Source: an uncultured Collinsella sp.
GTDB taxonomy: Bacteria > Actinomycetota > Coriobacteriia > Coriobacteriales > Coriobacteriaceae
DNA: 11,015 bases
NCBI GenBank assembly: GCA_900553475.1
Contig: USEF01000042.1
Location: forward strand, 1 to 11,015
Direction: 5' to 3'
In this document: positions 1-5,745 of the stretch, piece by piece
Layout: every line of letters starts with the position of its first letter
How positions within the stretch are numbered: position 1 is the stretch's first letter
Notes under the pieces: generated by a model
Databases searched by the model: none
What the model was told of the DNA's origin: nothing
Seen by the model: the letters and a program-made list of their open reading frames with translations, nothing else
Made by a program: the position numbers and the translations under genes

Positions 1-210
1 TTCCTGACCCGCGGCGTGACCGGCGACACCGACATCAACGTCATCGACACCGCCGAGTTCGCGATCCCCGGCCTTGACGACGAGTTCCGCGTCATCGTCT
101 CCCCGTGGATTCTGACGGTGCTCGTGACCGACCGCCTGGCTCGCTACTACGAGACGGTCACCAAGCACAACCTCAAGTATCGTCGCTACTATCACCAGTT
201 CGACTACTAA
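1..210 (+). CDS. SIS-domain sugar-phosphate deglycase, FrlB/Gfr-like (C-terminal part only)
   Basis: Only the last 69 residues and the TAA stop are in the window; the gene begins off the left edge. Residue by residue it matches the C-terminus of the complete SIS protein at 7128-8189 (63 of 69 identical by hand count), so it is a paralogue of that gene. The end RRYYHQFDY resembles the RRYY-containing C-terminus of E. coli FrlB, fructoselysine-6-phosphate deglycase. The expected role is cytosolic cleavage of a phosphorylated Amadori compound into hexose 6-phosphate and an amino acid. The first 98 bases carry a single mismatch to the paralogue, followed by a patch of many changes (about 99-144), which looks like a recombination or selection boundary. 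It lies 46 bases before the PTS IIA gene and is probably cotranscribed with it. The SIS fold and active site cannot be seen in this fragment; they are inferred from the paralogue. Confidence 0.85.
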   Translation, partial: FLTRGVTGDTDINVIDTAEFAIPGLDDEFRVIVSPWILTVLVTDRLARYYETVTKHNLKYRRYYHQFDY

Positions 211-256
211 AGAAAACGGGTGCGGGAACGTGCCGGGCTATTGAGAGGAACACAGA

Positions 257-676
257 ATGAGACAGTACATCATCGCCAGCCATGCGCACTTCGCCACCGG
301 CATCAAGGAGAGCGTCGAGCTGCTCTCGGGCGCTCGCGACAACGTCCACGATCTTTCAATGTTCGTCGATGACCGCATGGACGTGGCCGAGGAGGCCCAA
401 AAACTGCTGGCAGGCATGGCTGCCGACGATGATGTCGTCGTGTGCACCGACCTCTTTGGCGGCAGCGTCAACAACGAGTTCACCAAGATCGTCCAGACGC
501 GTCCCCGCACGTACCTCGTTACCAACATGAACCTTCCTCTGCTCATCCAGCTGCTGTTCTCTGACGAGTCGGCGCCGGTTGAAGAGACGATTCGCGCCAT
601 CGTCGCTGCGGACGATACGCGCGTGAAGTTCGTCAACGATCTTTTGGTCGATGACGACGAGGAAGAAGAGTTCTAA
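257..676 (+). CDS. PTS mannose-family enzyme IIA
   Basis: The 139-residue cytosolic phosphocarrier would take phosphate from HPr and pass it to the separate IIB protein. The N-terminal pattern I-I-A-S-H-A-H places the likely phosphorylated histidine at residue 9, matching the conserved early histidine of EIIA-Man domains. The segment DVVVCTDLFGGSVNNEF (about residues 58-74) is the family's typical DLFGGSP/N-like loop. The ATG is preceded by GAGAGGA at 242-248. The length equals a stand-alone IIA domain, so A and B are separate proteins here, unlike E. coli ManX where they are fused. The C-terminus is an unusual acidic run ending in phenylalanine (DDDEEEEF), echoed at the end of both IIC proteins. 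It is the only IIA in the window, so it probably also serves the second IIC-IID pair. The family call is firm; the sugar is not shown by this protein. Confidence 0.93.
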   Translation: MRQYIIASHAHFATGIKESVELLSGARDNVHDLSMFVDDRMDVAEEAQKLLAGMAADDDVVVCTDLFGGSVNNEFTKIVQTRPRTYLVTNMNLPLLIQLLFSDESAPVEETIRAIVAADDTRVKFVNDLLVDDDEEEEF

Positions 677-696
677 TCCGTAGCACCTACTGACAC

Positions 697-709
697 GCCG
701 TAAGACGGC
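697..709 (+). other. Intercistronic hairpin between IIA and IIB genes
   Basis: GCCGT at 697-701 and ACGGC at 705-709 form a perfect five-pair stem with a three-base loop. No T-run follows, so it is not a terminator. It may affect mRNA processing or stability; that role is a guess. Confidence 0.4.
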
Positions 710-733
710 ACAAGACCTTTGGGGGGTCACATT

Positions 734-1216
734 ATGATTCAGCTACTTCGCGTTGACCATCGCCTGCTTCATGGCCAGGTCGCGGTCTCTTGGGTTCAGG
801 GCCTCGGCTCCAACTGCATCTTCTGCGTGGGCGATAAGGTCGCCAACGACCCGGTGTGGAAGACGACGCTCAAGATGGGCAAGCCTGCCGGCTGCAAGCT
901 CGTCATCAAGGATATGGCGAATGCCATCGAGGCTATCAACTCGGGCGTGACCGACAAGTACAAGATGATCATCTGCGTTGCCACTATCGCTGAGGCAAAG
1001 CAGCTTGTTGAGGGCTGCCCGCAGATCAAGTCGGTCAACCTGGGCAACACCAAGCCCAAGGACGAGAAGCGCCCCGATGCTCGTCAGGTCTCTCGTCAGA
1101 TCTTCCTGACCGCAGCCGAGGAAGCCGATGTGCGCGAGATGCTGGATCGTGGCGTTGAGGTCGAGATTCGACCCCTGGCCGATGACCCCAAGGTTGACTG
1201 CGCCAGCGTGCTCTAG
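734..1216 (+). CDS. PTS mannose-family enzyme IIB
   Basis: The 160-residue cytosolic phosphotransfer protein carries phosphate from IIA to the incoming sugar. The signature RVDHRLLHGQV at residues 6-16 is the EIIB-Man active-site motif, with His13 the expected phosphohistidine. I chose ATG 734 over an in-frame TTG at 719: the G-rich stretch GGGGGG at 721-726 then serves as ribosome-binding site seven bases upstream, and the protein begins as the family usually does (M-I-Q-L-L-R-V-D). The later segments RQVSRQIFLTAAEEADVREM and the IRPLADDPK region also fit EIIB domains of this group. It follows IIA by 57 bases and precedes IIC by 58. It is the only IIB in the window, so it is likely shared by both IIC-IID pairs. 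Confidence 0.94.
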   Translation: MIQLLRVDHRLLHGQVAVSWVQGLGSNCIFCVGDKVANDPVWKTTLKMGKPAGCKLVIKDMANAIEAINSGVTDKYKMIICVATIAEAKQLVEGCPQIKSVNLGNTKPKDEKRPDARQVSRQIFLTAAEEADVREMLDRGVEVEIRPLADDPKVDCASVL

Positions 1217-1227
1217 GCGTTTGAATT

Positions 1228-1247
1228 CGAAGAGTCTGAGCTCTTCG
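1228..1247 (+). other. Intercistronic hairpin between IIB and IIC genes
   Basis: CGAAGAG (1228-1234) and CTCTTCG (1241-1247) form a perfect seven-pair stem with a six-base loop. No T-tract follows. With the IIA-IIB hairpin it could help set the dose of soluble versus membrane subunits, for example by protecting mRNA ends; this is inferred. Confidence 0.45.
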
Positions 1248-1274
1248 TAGTGTCCTATTAGGAAAGGGGGATGT

Positions 1275-2048
1275 ATGCTTACCCAAGCAATCCTCATCGG
1301 ACTTATCGCCGCATTTGGTAAGTTCGACTGCCAGCTCGGTACGCTCTATGCGTTCCGCCCCATCGTCCTGTGCCCGCTCGTGGGCCTGGTGCTGGGGGAC
1401 CTGCAGTCCGGCCTCGCGATCGGTGCGAGTCTGGAGCTGCTGTTCATGGGCTCGATCTCCATCGGCGCCTACGTGCCGCCTGATGAGACGATCGGCGGCG
1501 TGCTCGCCTGCGCCTTCGCTATCCAGCTGGGCCAGAGCACCGAGGCAGCCATCGCGCTTGCCATGCCCATCGCCACGCTGTGCCTTGCCATCAAGAACAT
1601 CCTCAACGCCGCCCTGCCGATCCTGGTTGACCGCGCTGATGTCTTCTCCGGCCAGGGCAACCTTAAGGGTGTCTATGCGATGCACTTCCTGATCGGTTTA
1701 ACCGGCATCATCATGGCGTTCCTGCTGTGCTCGCTGTCGTTCTATCTGGGTGCTGACGCTATCCAGGGCGTGCTCGACTTTATCCCCGACTTTGTTCTTG
1801 CTGGCTTTGGCGTTGCCGCCAACATCCTGCCGGCCATGGGCTTCGCCATGCTCGGCCGCCTGGTGCTCACCAAGCAGCTCGTGCCCTTCTACTTCCTGGG
1901 CTTCCTGCTGTGCTCCTACGCCAACGTGCCCGTCCTGGGCGTCGCCCTGATCGCCATCATCATCGGCATCGACAAGTTCGACCTGCTCGGCCTGGGCGGA
2001 GCCCAGCCCCAGCTCTCCGCGGAAGGGGATGAGGACGATGACTTCTAG
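1275..2048 (+). CDS. PTS mannose-family enzyme IIC (copy 1)
   Basis: This 257-residue membrane permease subunit forms the sugar channel together with IID. It is rich in long hydrophobic segments, and the family-typical stretch around residues 35-67 (PLVGLVLGDLQ, then ASLELLFMGSISIGAY) is clear. The ATG follows an AGGAAAGGGGG-like ribosome site ending at 1270. It shares 209 of 257 residues with copy 2 at 4067-4840. Residues 181-257 are identical, the first 100 are similar, and most differences fall in residues 101-178. The tail GDEDDDF is acidic and ends in Phe like IIA. Its last codons overlap the IID start by 11 bases, indicating translational coupling. Given its deglycase neighbours, the likely cargo is a glycated amino acid rather than mannose. 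Which substrate belongs to which copy cannot be read from sequence. Confidence 0.93.
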   Translation: MLTQAILIGLIAAFGKFDCQLGTLYAFRPIVLCPLVGLVLGDLQSGLAIGASLELLFMGSISIGAYVPPDETIGGVLACAFAIQLGQSTEAAIALAMPIATLCLAIKNILNAALPILVDRADVFSGQGNLKGVYAMHFLIGLTGIIMAFLLCSLSFYLGADAIQGVLDFIPDFVLAGFGVAANILPAMGFAMLGRLVLTKQLVPFYFLGFLLCSYANVPVLGVALIAIIIGIDKFDLLGLGGAQPQLSAEGDEDDDF

Positions 2049-2861
2049 TCCCGAGAACAAGATCACGCGCTCCGACCTCGTCAAGAGCGCCGTCAACGTC
2101 GGCGCCCTGGGCATGGAGTTCTCCTGGACCTACTACAAGCAGATGAACATCGCCTTCTGCCTGATGGTCGCCAACATGCTCAAGAAGATCTACGCCGGCC
2201 GCCCCGACGACTACGCCGAGGCCCTGCACCGCCACTGCGCGTTCTTCAACATCACCGTCCAGTTCGCCCCGTTCGTCGGCGGCATCGCGATGGCCATGGA
2301 GGAGAAGGTCGCCCGCGGCGAGATCGAGCCCGAGAGCGTCAACGACGTCAAGGCCGCCCTCATGGGCCCGCTGTCCGGCATCGGCGACTCCATCTTCCTG
2401 TCGACGCTGCGCGTGGTCGCCGCCGCGGTGGGCATCAGCCTGTGCCAGGCCGGCAACCCCTTCGGCCCCATCGCCTTCCTGCTCATCTACAACGTCCCCG
2501 GCTTCGCGCTGCGCGTCTGGGGCGCCGTCAAGGGCTACGAGCTGGGCGTGGGCTTCCTGGACGAGGCCCAGAGGACCGGCCTCATGCAGAAGATCATGAC
2601 CTGCGTGGGAATCGTGGGCGTCATGGTCGTGGGCGCCATGTGCAAGGACATGTTCTGGGCCAGCATCCCGGTGGCCATCGGCTCGGGCGACGACGCCCAG
2701 ACCCTCCAGGACATCCTGGACGGCATCATGCCCGGCATGCTCGGCATGATCGCCTTCTGGCTGTACTACTGGCTGCTGTCCAAGAAGATCAACCCCATGG
2801 TGCTGATCGTGGCCACCATGGTCGTGGGCATCATCGGCGCGTTCTTCGGCGTGCTGGCGTA
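1815..2861 (+). repeat. Direct repeat, copy 1 (3' end of IIC plus all of IID)
   Basis: This 1047-base tract appears identical to 4607-5653 at a constant offset of 2792 bases. Translations in several frames on both strands agree across it. It begins just after a silent T/G difference in a Val codon of IIC. It ends at the second base of the IID stop codon, which is TAG here and TAA in the other copy. Confidence 0.93.
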
Positions 2862-2862
2862 G
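2038..2862 (+). CDS. PTS mannose-family enzyme IID (copy 1)
   Basis: This 274-residue membrane subunit partners IIC in mannose-family permeases. The motif GPLSGIGDSIF at residues 110-120 is the family signature. Hydrophobic stretches follow, including residues 143-165, 188-202, 233-248 and 253-273. I chose ATG 2038 rather than the in-frame ATG at 2029, because GGAAGGGG at 2021-2028 abuts the earlier ATG but lies nine bases before the later one. The gene overlaps the end of IIC by 11 bases. Its third codon positions are almost all G or C, more so than the flanking transporter genes, which suggests selection for high expression. It looks identical in sequence to the second IID at 4830-5654. Confidence 0.94.
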   Translation: MTSSPENKITRSDLVKSAVNVGALGMEFSWTYYKQMNIAFCLMVANMLKKIYAGRPDDYAEALHRHCAFFNITVQFAPFVGGIAMAMEEKVARGEIEPESVNDVKAALMGPLSGIGDSIFLSTLRVVAAAVGISLCQAGNPFGPIAFLLIYNVPGFALRVWGAVKGYELGVGFLDEAQRTGLMQKIMTCVGIVGVMVVGAMCKDMFWASIPVAIGSGDDAQTLQDILDGIMPGMLGMIAFWLYYWLLSKKINPMVLIVATMVVGIIGAFFGVLA

Positions 2863-2891
2863 GTTCCTGCGTTCTATTCTGCCCCCAAGGG

Positions 2892-2922
2892 AAACGGCGC
2901 CCCATTGCGGTCGCCGTTTTTT
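2892..2922 (+). terminator. Rho-independent terminator after IID copy 1
   Basis: AAACGGCG (2892-2899) pairs perfectly with CGCCGTTT (2912-2919) around a 12-base loop, and the T-run continues to 2922. It lies 30 bases after the IID stop and 28 bases before the next start codon, so it should limit transcription into the EamA gene. Confidence 0.85.
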
Positions 2923-2950
2923 ATTACCGAAAGCTAGCTGGAGGTGCTTC

Positions 2951-3841
2951 GTGATTCGATCTGACAATCCACCCGATAATGGCGTGAGCGGGGCGATGTA
3001 TCTATTTGGCACGGCGCTCCTGTGGAGTTTTATCGGCATCCTCGTTCACGCAAATTCGCAGTCAGCTCTTTTGATCGGTGCCGTCACGGCAATATTTATG
3101 GCGCTCTTTATCCTGCTCGTCGGCAGGCCCGTCCTCCGCGTCAGCCGTCTTATTGCCCTTGTGGCCGTCTGCAACTTCGTGACGGGCACCACGTTTAACT
3201 TTGCCAACCAGCTCACGACGGTCGGCAACGCGATTGTTCTGCAGTACACCTCGATGATTTTCGTTATCGTGTATCAATCGCTCGCAACTCGCACGTTGCC
3301 CTCGCCTGCGAAGATTGCCTCCGTGGTGGTTGCTTTTACGGGTATGGGACTTTTCTTTTTAGGCGATTTGAGTGCTGAGGGCATGCTCGGCAACCTGCTT
3401 GCCGTCATTTCGGGCGCTACCTTTGGGCTTTGTTTCTTTTTGAACTCTCGCCCCGATGCGTCGCCCATGGTGTCCTCGCTCATCTCCTGCGGTATCTCGA
3501 TGCTGCCGATCGTCTATTTTGCCGGCGCCCTAGACTCCGTGAGACCATTTGAATGGGGGCTTATGCTGGTGCATGGCCTTTTTTGCAGCGGCCTTGCGAG
3601 CGTGCTGTATGCCAAGGGGATTGCGCGCACCAATGCGTTTGCGGCCAACTTGGTTTGCATGAGCGAGGTCGTGCTCGCCCCCTGCTGGTCGGCGCTCCTC
3701 TTTGGCGAGGTCTTTCGCTGGAACGAGCTTTTGGGCGCGGCGATTATCGTTTTGGTGATTGTGGCCAATTTGGCATCCGATGCCTTTGGCGATGGCTTTC
3801 TGGTGGCGCTTGTCAGCCATCGAAATAAAGAGCGCGCCTGA
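2951..3841 (+). CDS. EamA/DMT-superfamily transporter
   Basis: The 296-residue protein has about ten hydrophobic segments in two related halves (roughly residues 15-137 and 147-276), the layout of EamA (drug/metabolite transporter) carriers. Typical pieces are the NQLTTVGNAIVLQYTS region near residues 86-101 and the segment after LYAKGIARTNA near residue 220. The start is GTG at 2951 with GGAGGTG at 2940-2946 upstream. Family members move amino acids, nucleotides or other small metabolites across the inner membrane, often outward. Next to a deglycase operon, export of the released amino acid (for example lysine) is plausible but unproven. It stands behind a terminator and has no clear promoter, so read-through from the PTS operon may drive it. 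Its codons are richer in T-ending forms than the PTS genes, pointing to lower expression or a separate origin. Confidence 0.88.
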   Translation: MIRSDNPPDNGVSGAMYLFGTALLWSFIGILVHANSQSALLIGAVTAIFMALFILLVGRPVLRVSRLIALVAVCNFVTGTTFNFANQLTTVGNAIVLQYTSMIFVIVYQSLATRTLPSPAKIASVVVAFTGMGLFFLGDLSAEGMLGNLLAVISGATFGLCFFLNSRPDASPMVSSLISCGISMLPIVYFAGALDSVRPFEWGLMLVHGLFCSGLASVLYAKGIARTNAFAANLVCMSEVVLAPCWSALLFGEVFRWNELLGAAIIVLVIVANLASDAFGDGFLVALVSHRNKERA

Positions 3842-3886
3842 CGGGATACGTCTGCCGTTTACGGTAAAAAACACCCCGCTGAGCGA

Positions 3887-3929
3887 GTGGTATTAAATAG
3901 TAACAACCTGCATATCTATAATTGGTATC
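3887..3929 (+). promoter_or_regulatory. Promoter and putative operator for the second IIC-IID unit
   Basis: A perfect -10 box TATAAT lies at 3917-3922 with a weak -35 (TTAAAT, 3893-3898) 18 bases upstream. GTGGTATTAAA at 3887-3897 and TCTATAATTGGTATC at 3915-3929 both recur, with the same 17-base gap, at 7035-7077 before the SIS gene. The shared TGGTAT elements at 3888-3893 and 3923-3928 flank the promoter like a regulator's half-sites. A GntR-type repressor would fit, but none is encoded here. Confidence 0.75.
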
Positions 3930-4056
3930 AAATCATTTGTGCCTGGCATAGGTGTTAGCAGCACACCAGGTACGCTTCGAGCCGTGTAATCGAACTCCCG
4001 GAATTGATATCAACAACGCGCGCGACGGGAGTGACGACGGTTCGAGATTCCTTATT
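3930..4056 (+). other. Long structured 5' leader of the second IIC gene
   Basis: From the likely transcription start near 3929 to ATG 4067 there are about 138 untranslated bases, against about 50 for the SIS gene with the matching promoter. The leader can fold. TGCCTGG (3940-3946) pairs with CCAGGTA (3966-3972). TCGAAC (3990-3995) pairs with GTTCGA (4040-4045), continued inside by TCCCG (3996-4000) with CGGGA (4026-4030). TTGATATCAA at 4004-4013 is a perfect palindrome. The outer stem ends 11 bases before the ribosome-binding site. No known riboswitch class is recognised. Confidence 0.4.
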
Positions 4057-4066
4057 GGGAGGAATT

Positions 4067-4840
4067 ATGCTTGTCCAAGCAATCCTCGTCGGCTTAGTCG
4101 GAGCGTTTGGATGTCTCGACTACCAGCTCGGCACCCTCTACGCGTTCCGCCCCATCGTCCTGTGCCCGCTCGTGGGCCTGGTGCTGGGGGACCTACAGAC
4201 TGGCCTTGCCGTTGGCGCCAGCCTGGAGTTGCTATTCATGGGCTCGATCTCCATCGGCGCCTACGTACCGCCCAACGAAACCGTCGGCGGCGTGCTCGCC
4301 TGCGCGTTTGCCATTCAGCTCGGTCAGGGTACCGAGACGGCCATCGCGCTCGCCATGCCCATCGCCGTCCTTTCGCTGACGATCGGCAACATTACCAATG
4401 CCTTGTTCGCCGTGTTTGTCGACATGGCAGACAAGTTCGCCCTCAAGGGAAACCTCAAAGGCATCTACGCCGTTCATTGGGGACTTGGACTTTGGGGCTG
4501 CCTCGAGTACTTCCTGCTGTGTGGCGGCGCCTTCTATCTGGGTTCCGGCGCCATCCAGGGCCTACTCGACTTTATCCCGTCTTTTGTGATCGATGGTTGC
4601 GGCGTGGCCGCCAACATCCTGCCGGCCATGGGCTTCGCCATGCTCGGCCGCCTGGTGCTCACCAAGCAGCTCGTGCCCTTCTACTTCCTGGGCTTCCTGC
4701 TGTGCTCCTACGCCAACGTGCCCGTCCTGGGCGTCGCCCTGATCGCCATCATCATCGGCATCGACAAGTTCGACCTGCTCGGCCTGGGCGGAGCCCAGCC
4801 CCAGCTCTCCGCGGAAGGGGATGAGGACGATGACTTCTAG
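4067..4840 (+). CDS. PTS mannose-family enzyme IIC (copy 2)
   Basis: This is a 257-residue membrane permease subunit of the same length as copy 1 and about 81% identical to it. I chose ATG 4067 because GGGAGGA at 4057-4063 precedes it and the protein then begins MLVQAIL, parallel to MLTQAIL of copy 1; the frame is open further upstream but without family similarity. Of 48 differences from copy 1, 35 lie in residues 101-178. Several are drastic: K107G, P115A, M147E, A148Y, T143W, A176D. The final 77 residues are identical. No IIA or IIB gene accompanies it, so it must borrow phosphate from the IIB at 734-1216 or from elsewhere in the genome. The differing centre could give another substrate, for example another Amadori compound; this is an inference. 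It overlaps the IID start by 11 bases. Confidence 0.93.
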   Translation: MLVQAILVGLVGAFGCLDYQLGTLYAFRPIVLCPLVGLVLGDLQTGLAVGASLELLFMGSISIGAYVPPNETVGGVLACAFAIQLGQGTETAIALAMPIAVLSLTIGNITNALFAVFVDMADKFALKGNLKGIYAVHWGLGLWGCLEYFLLCGGAFYLGSGAIQGLLDFIPSFVIDGCGVAANILPAMGFAMLGRLVLTKQLVPFYFLGFLLCSYANVPVLGVALIAIIIGIDKFDLLGLGGAQPQLSAEGDEDDDF

Positions 4841-5653
4841 TCCCGAGAACAAGATCACGCGCTCCGACCTCGTCAAGAGCGCCGTCAACGTCGGCGCCCT
4901 GGGCATGGAGTTCTCCTGGACCTACTACAAGCAGATGAACATCGCCTTCTGCCTGATGGTCGCCAACATGCTCAAGAAGATCTACGCCGGCCGCCCCGAC
5001 GACTACGCCGAGGCCCTGCACCGCCACTGCGCGTTCTTCAACATCACCGTCCAGTTCGCCCCGTTCGTCGGCGGCATCGCGATGGCCATGGAGGAGAAGG
5101 TCGCCCGCGGCGAGATCGAGCCCGAGAGCGTCAACGACGTCAAGGCCGCCCTCATGGGCCCGCTGTCCGGCATCGGCGACTCCATCTTCCTGTCGACGCT
5201 GCGCGTGGTCGCCGCCGCGGTGGGCATCAGCCTGTGCCAGGCCGGCAACCCCTTCGGCCCCATCGCCTTCCTGCTCATCTACAACGTCCCCGGCTTCGCG
5301 CTGCGCGTCTGGGGCGCCGTCAAGGGCTACGAGCTGGGCGTGGGCTTCCTGGACGAGGCCCAGAGGACCGGCCTCATGCAGAAGATCATGACCTGCGTGG
5401 GAATCGTGGGCGTCATGGTCGTGGGCGCCATGTGCAAGGACATGTTCTGGGCCAGCATCCCGGTGGCCATCGGCTCGGGCGACGACGCCCAGACCCTCCA
5501 GGACATCCTGGACGGCATCATGCCCGGCATGCTCGGCATGATCGCCTTCTGGCTGTACTACTGGCTGCTGTCCAAGAAGATCAACCCCATGGTGCTGATC
5601 GTGGCCACCATGGTCGTGGGCATCATCGGCGCGTTCTTCGGCGTGCTGGCGTA
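4607..5653 (+). repeat. Direct repeat, copy 2 (3' end of IIC plus all of IID)
   Basis: Partner of 1815-2861, apparently without a mismatch over 1047 bases. Shorter identical islands within otherwise diverged sequence lie upstream, for example 4142-4194 with 1350-1402, giving the pair a mosaic look. Confidence 0.93.
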
Positions 5654-5654
5654 A
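4830..5654 (+). CDS. PTS mannose-family enzyme IID (copy 2)
   Basis: The 274-residue protein appears identical to the first IID (2038-2862), including GPLSGIGDSIF at residues 110-120; only the stop codon differs (TAA instead of TAG). The start is placed at ATG 4830 for the same reason as in copy 1: the GGAAGGGG ribosome site at 4813-4820 is nine bases upstream. Two identical IID proteins beside two different IIC proteins suggest that IID is the constant part of the permease. Either IID could then serve either IIC. A terminator follows 35 bases after the stop. Confidence 0.94.
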   Translation: MTSSPENKITRSDLVKSAVNVGALGMEFSWTYYKQMNIAFCLMVANMLKKIYAGRPDDYAEALHRHCAFFNITVQFAPFVGGIAMAMEEKVARGEIEPESVNDVKAALMGPLSGIGDSIFLSTLRVVAAAVGISLCQAGNPFGPIAFLLIYNVPGFALRVWGAVKGYELGVGFLDEAQRTGLMQKIMTCVGIVGVMVVGAMCKDMFWASIPVAIGSGDDAQTLQDILDGIMPGMLGMIAFWLYYWLLSKKINPMVLIVATMVVGIIGAFFGVLA

Positions 5655-5660
5655 GGGCCC

Positions 5661-5685
5661 GGTTGCATAGATTTTCGTTGCAACC
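5661..5685 (+). other. Short hairpin after IID copy 2
   Basis: GGTTGCA (5661-5667) pairs with TGCAACC (5679-5685) around an 11-base loop. It stands directly before the strong terminator hairpin, so the two form a tandem structure. It has no T-tract of its own. Confidence 0.45.
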
Positions 5686-5688
5686 TGG

Positions 5689-5728
5689 AAAGGGGATGGA
5701 GCAGGCCTATGCCCTCCATCCCCTTTTT
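5689..5728 (+). terminator. Strong rho-independent terminator after IID copy 2
   Basis: A 13-pair perfect stem, AAAGGGGATGGAG (5689-5701) with CTCCATCCCCTTT (5714-5726), has an inner GGC/GCC pairing and T-tract 5724-5728. Its T-run ends six bases before the AAGGAG ribosome site of the MFS gene. Confidence 0.92.
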
Positions 5729-5745
5729 GTATAGAAGGAGTTCGT

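Noticed and set aside
2029..2037. Earlier ATG as start of IID (and likewise at 4821)
   Set aside because: It abuts the GGAAGGGG ribosome site with no spacing, whereas the ATG nine bases later is correctly placed.
3985..4050. tRNA-like fragment, with GGTTCGA resembling a T-arm, hinting at an attachment site
   Set aside because: The flanks do not form the five-pair T stem and no acceptor or anticodon arm is present. The match is better explained by the leader hairpin.
3952..4824. 290-codon plus-strand frame overlapping IIC copy 2
   Set aside because: Arg/Pro/His-rich out-of-frame product, while the overlapping frame encodes a canonical IIC with a good ribosome site.
1815..5653. The duplicated tract as a transposon or insertion sequence
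   Set aside because: No transposase, terminal inverted repeats or target duplications are seen, and the repeat edges fall inside coding genes in register.
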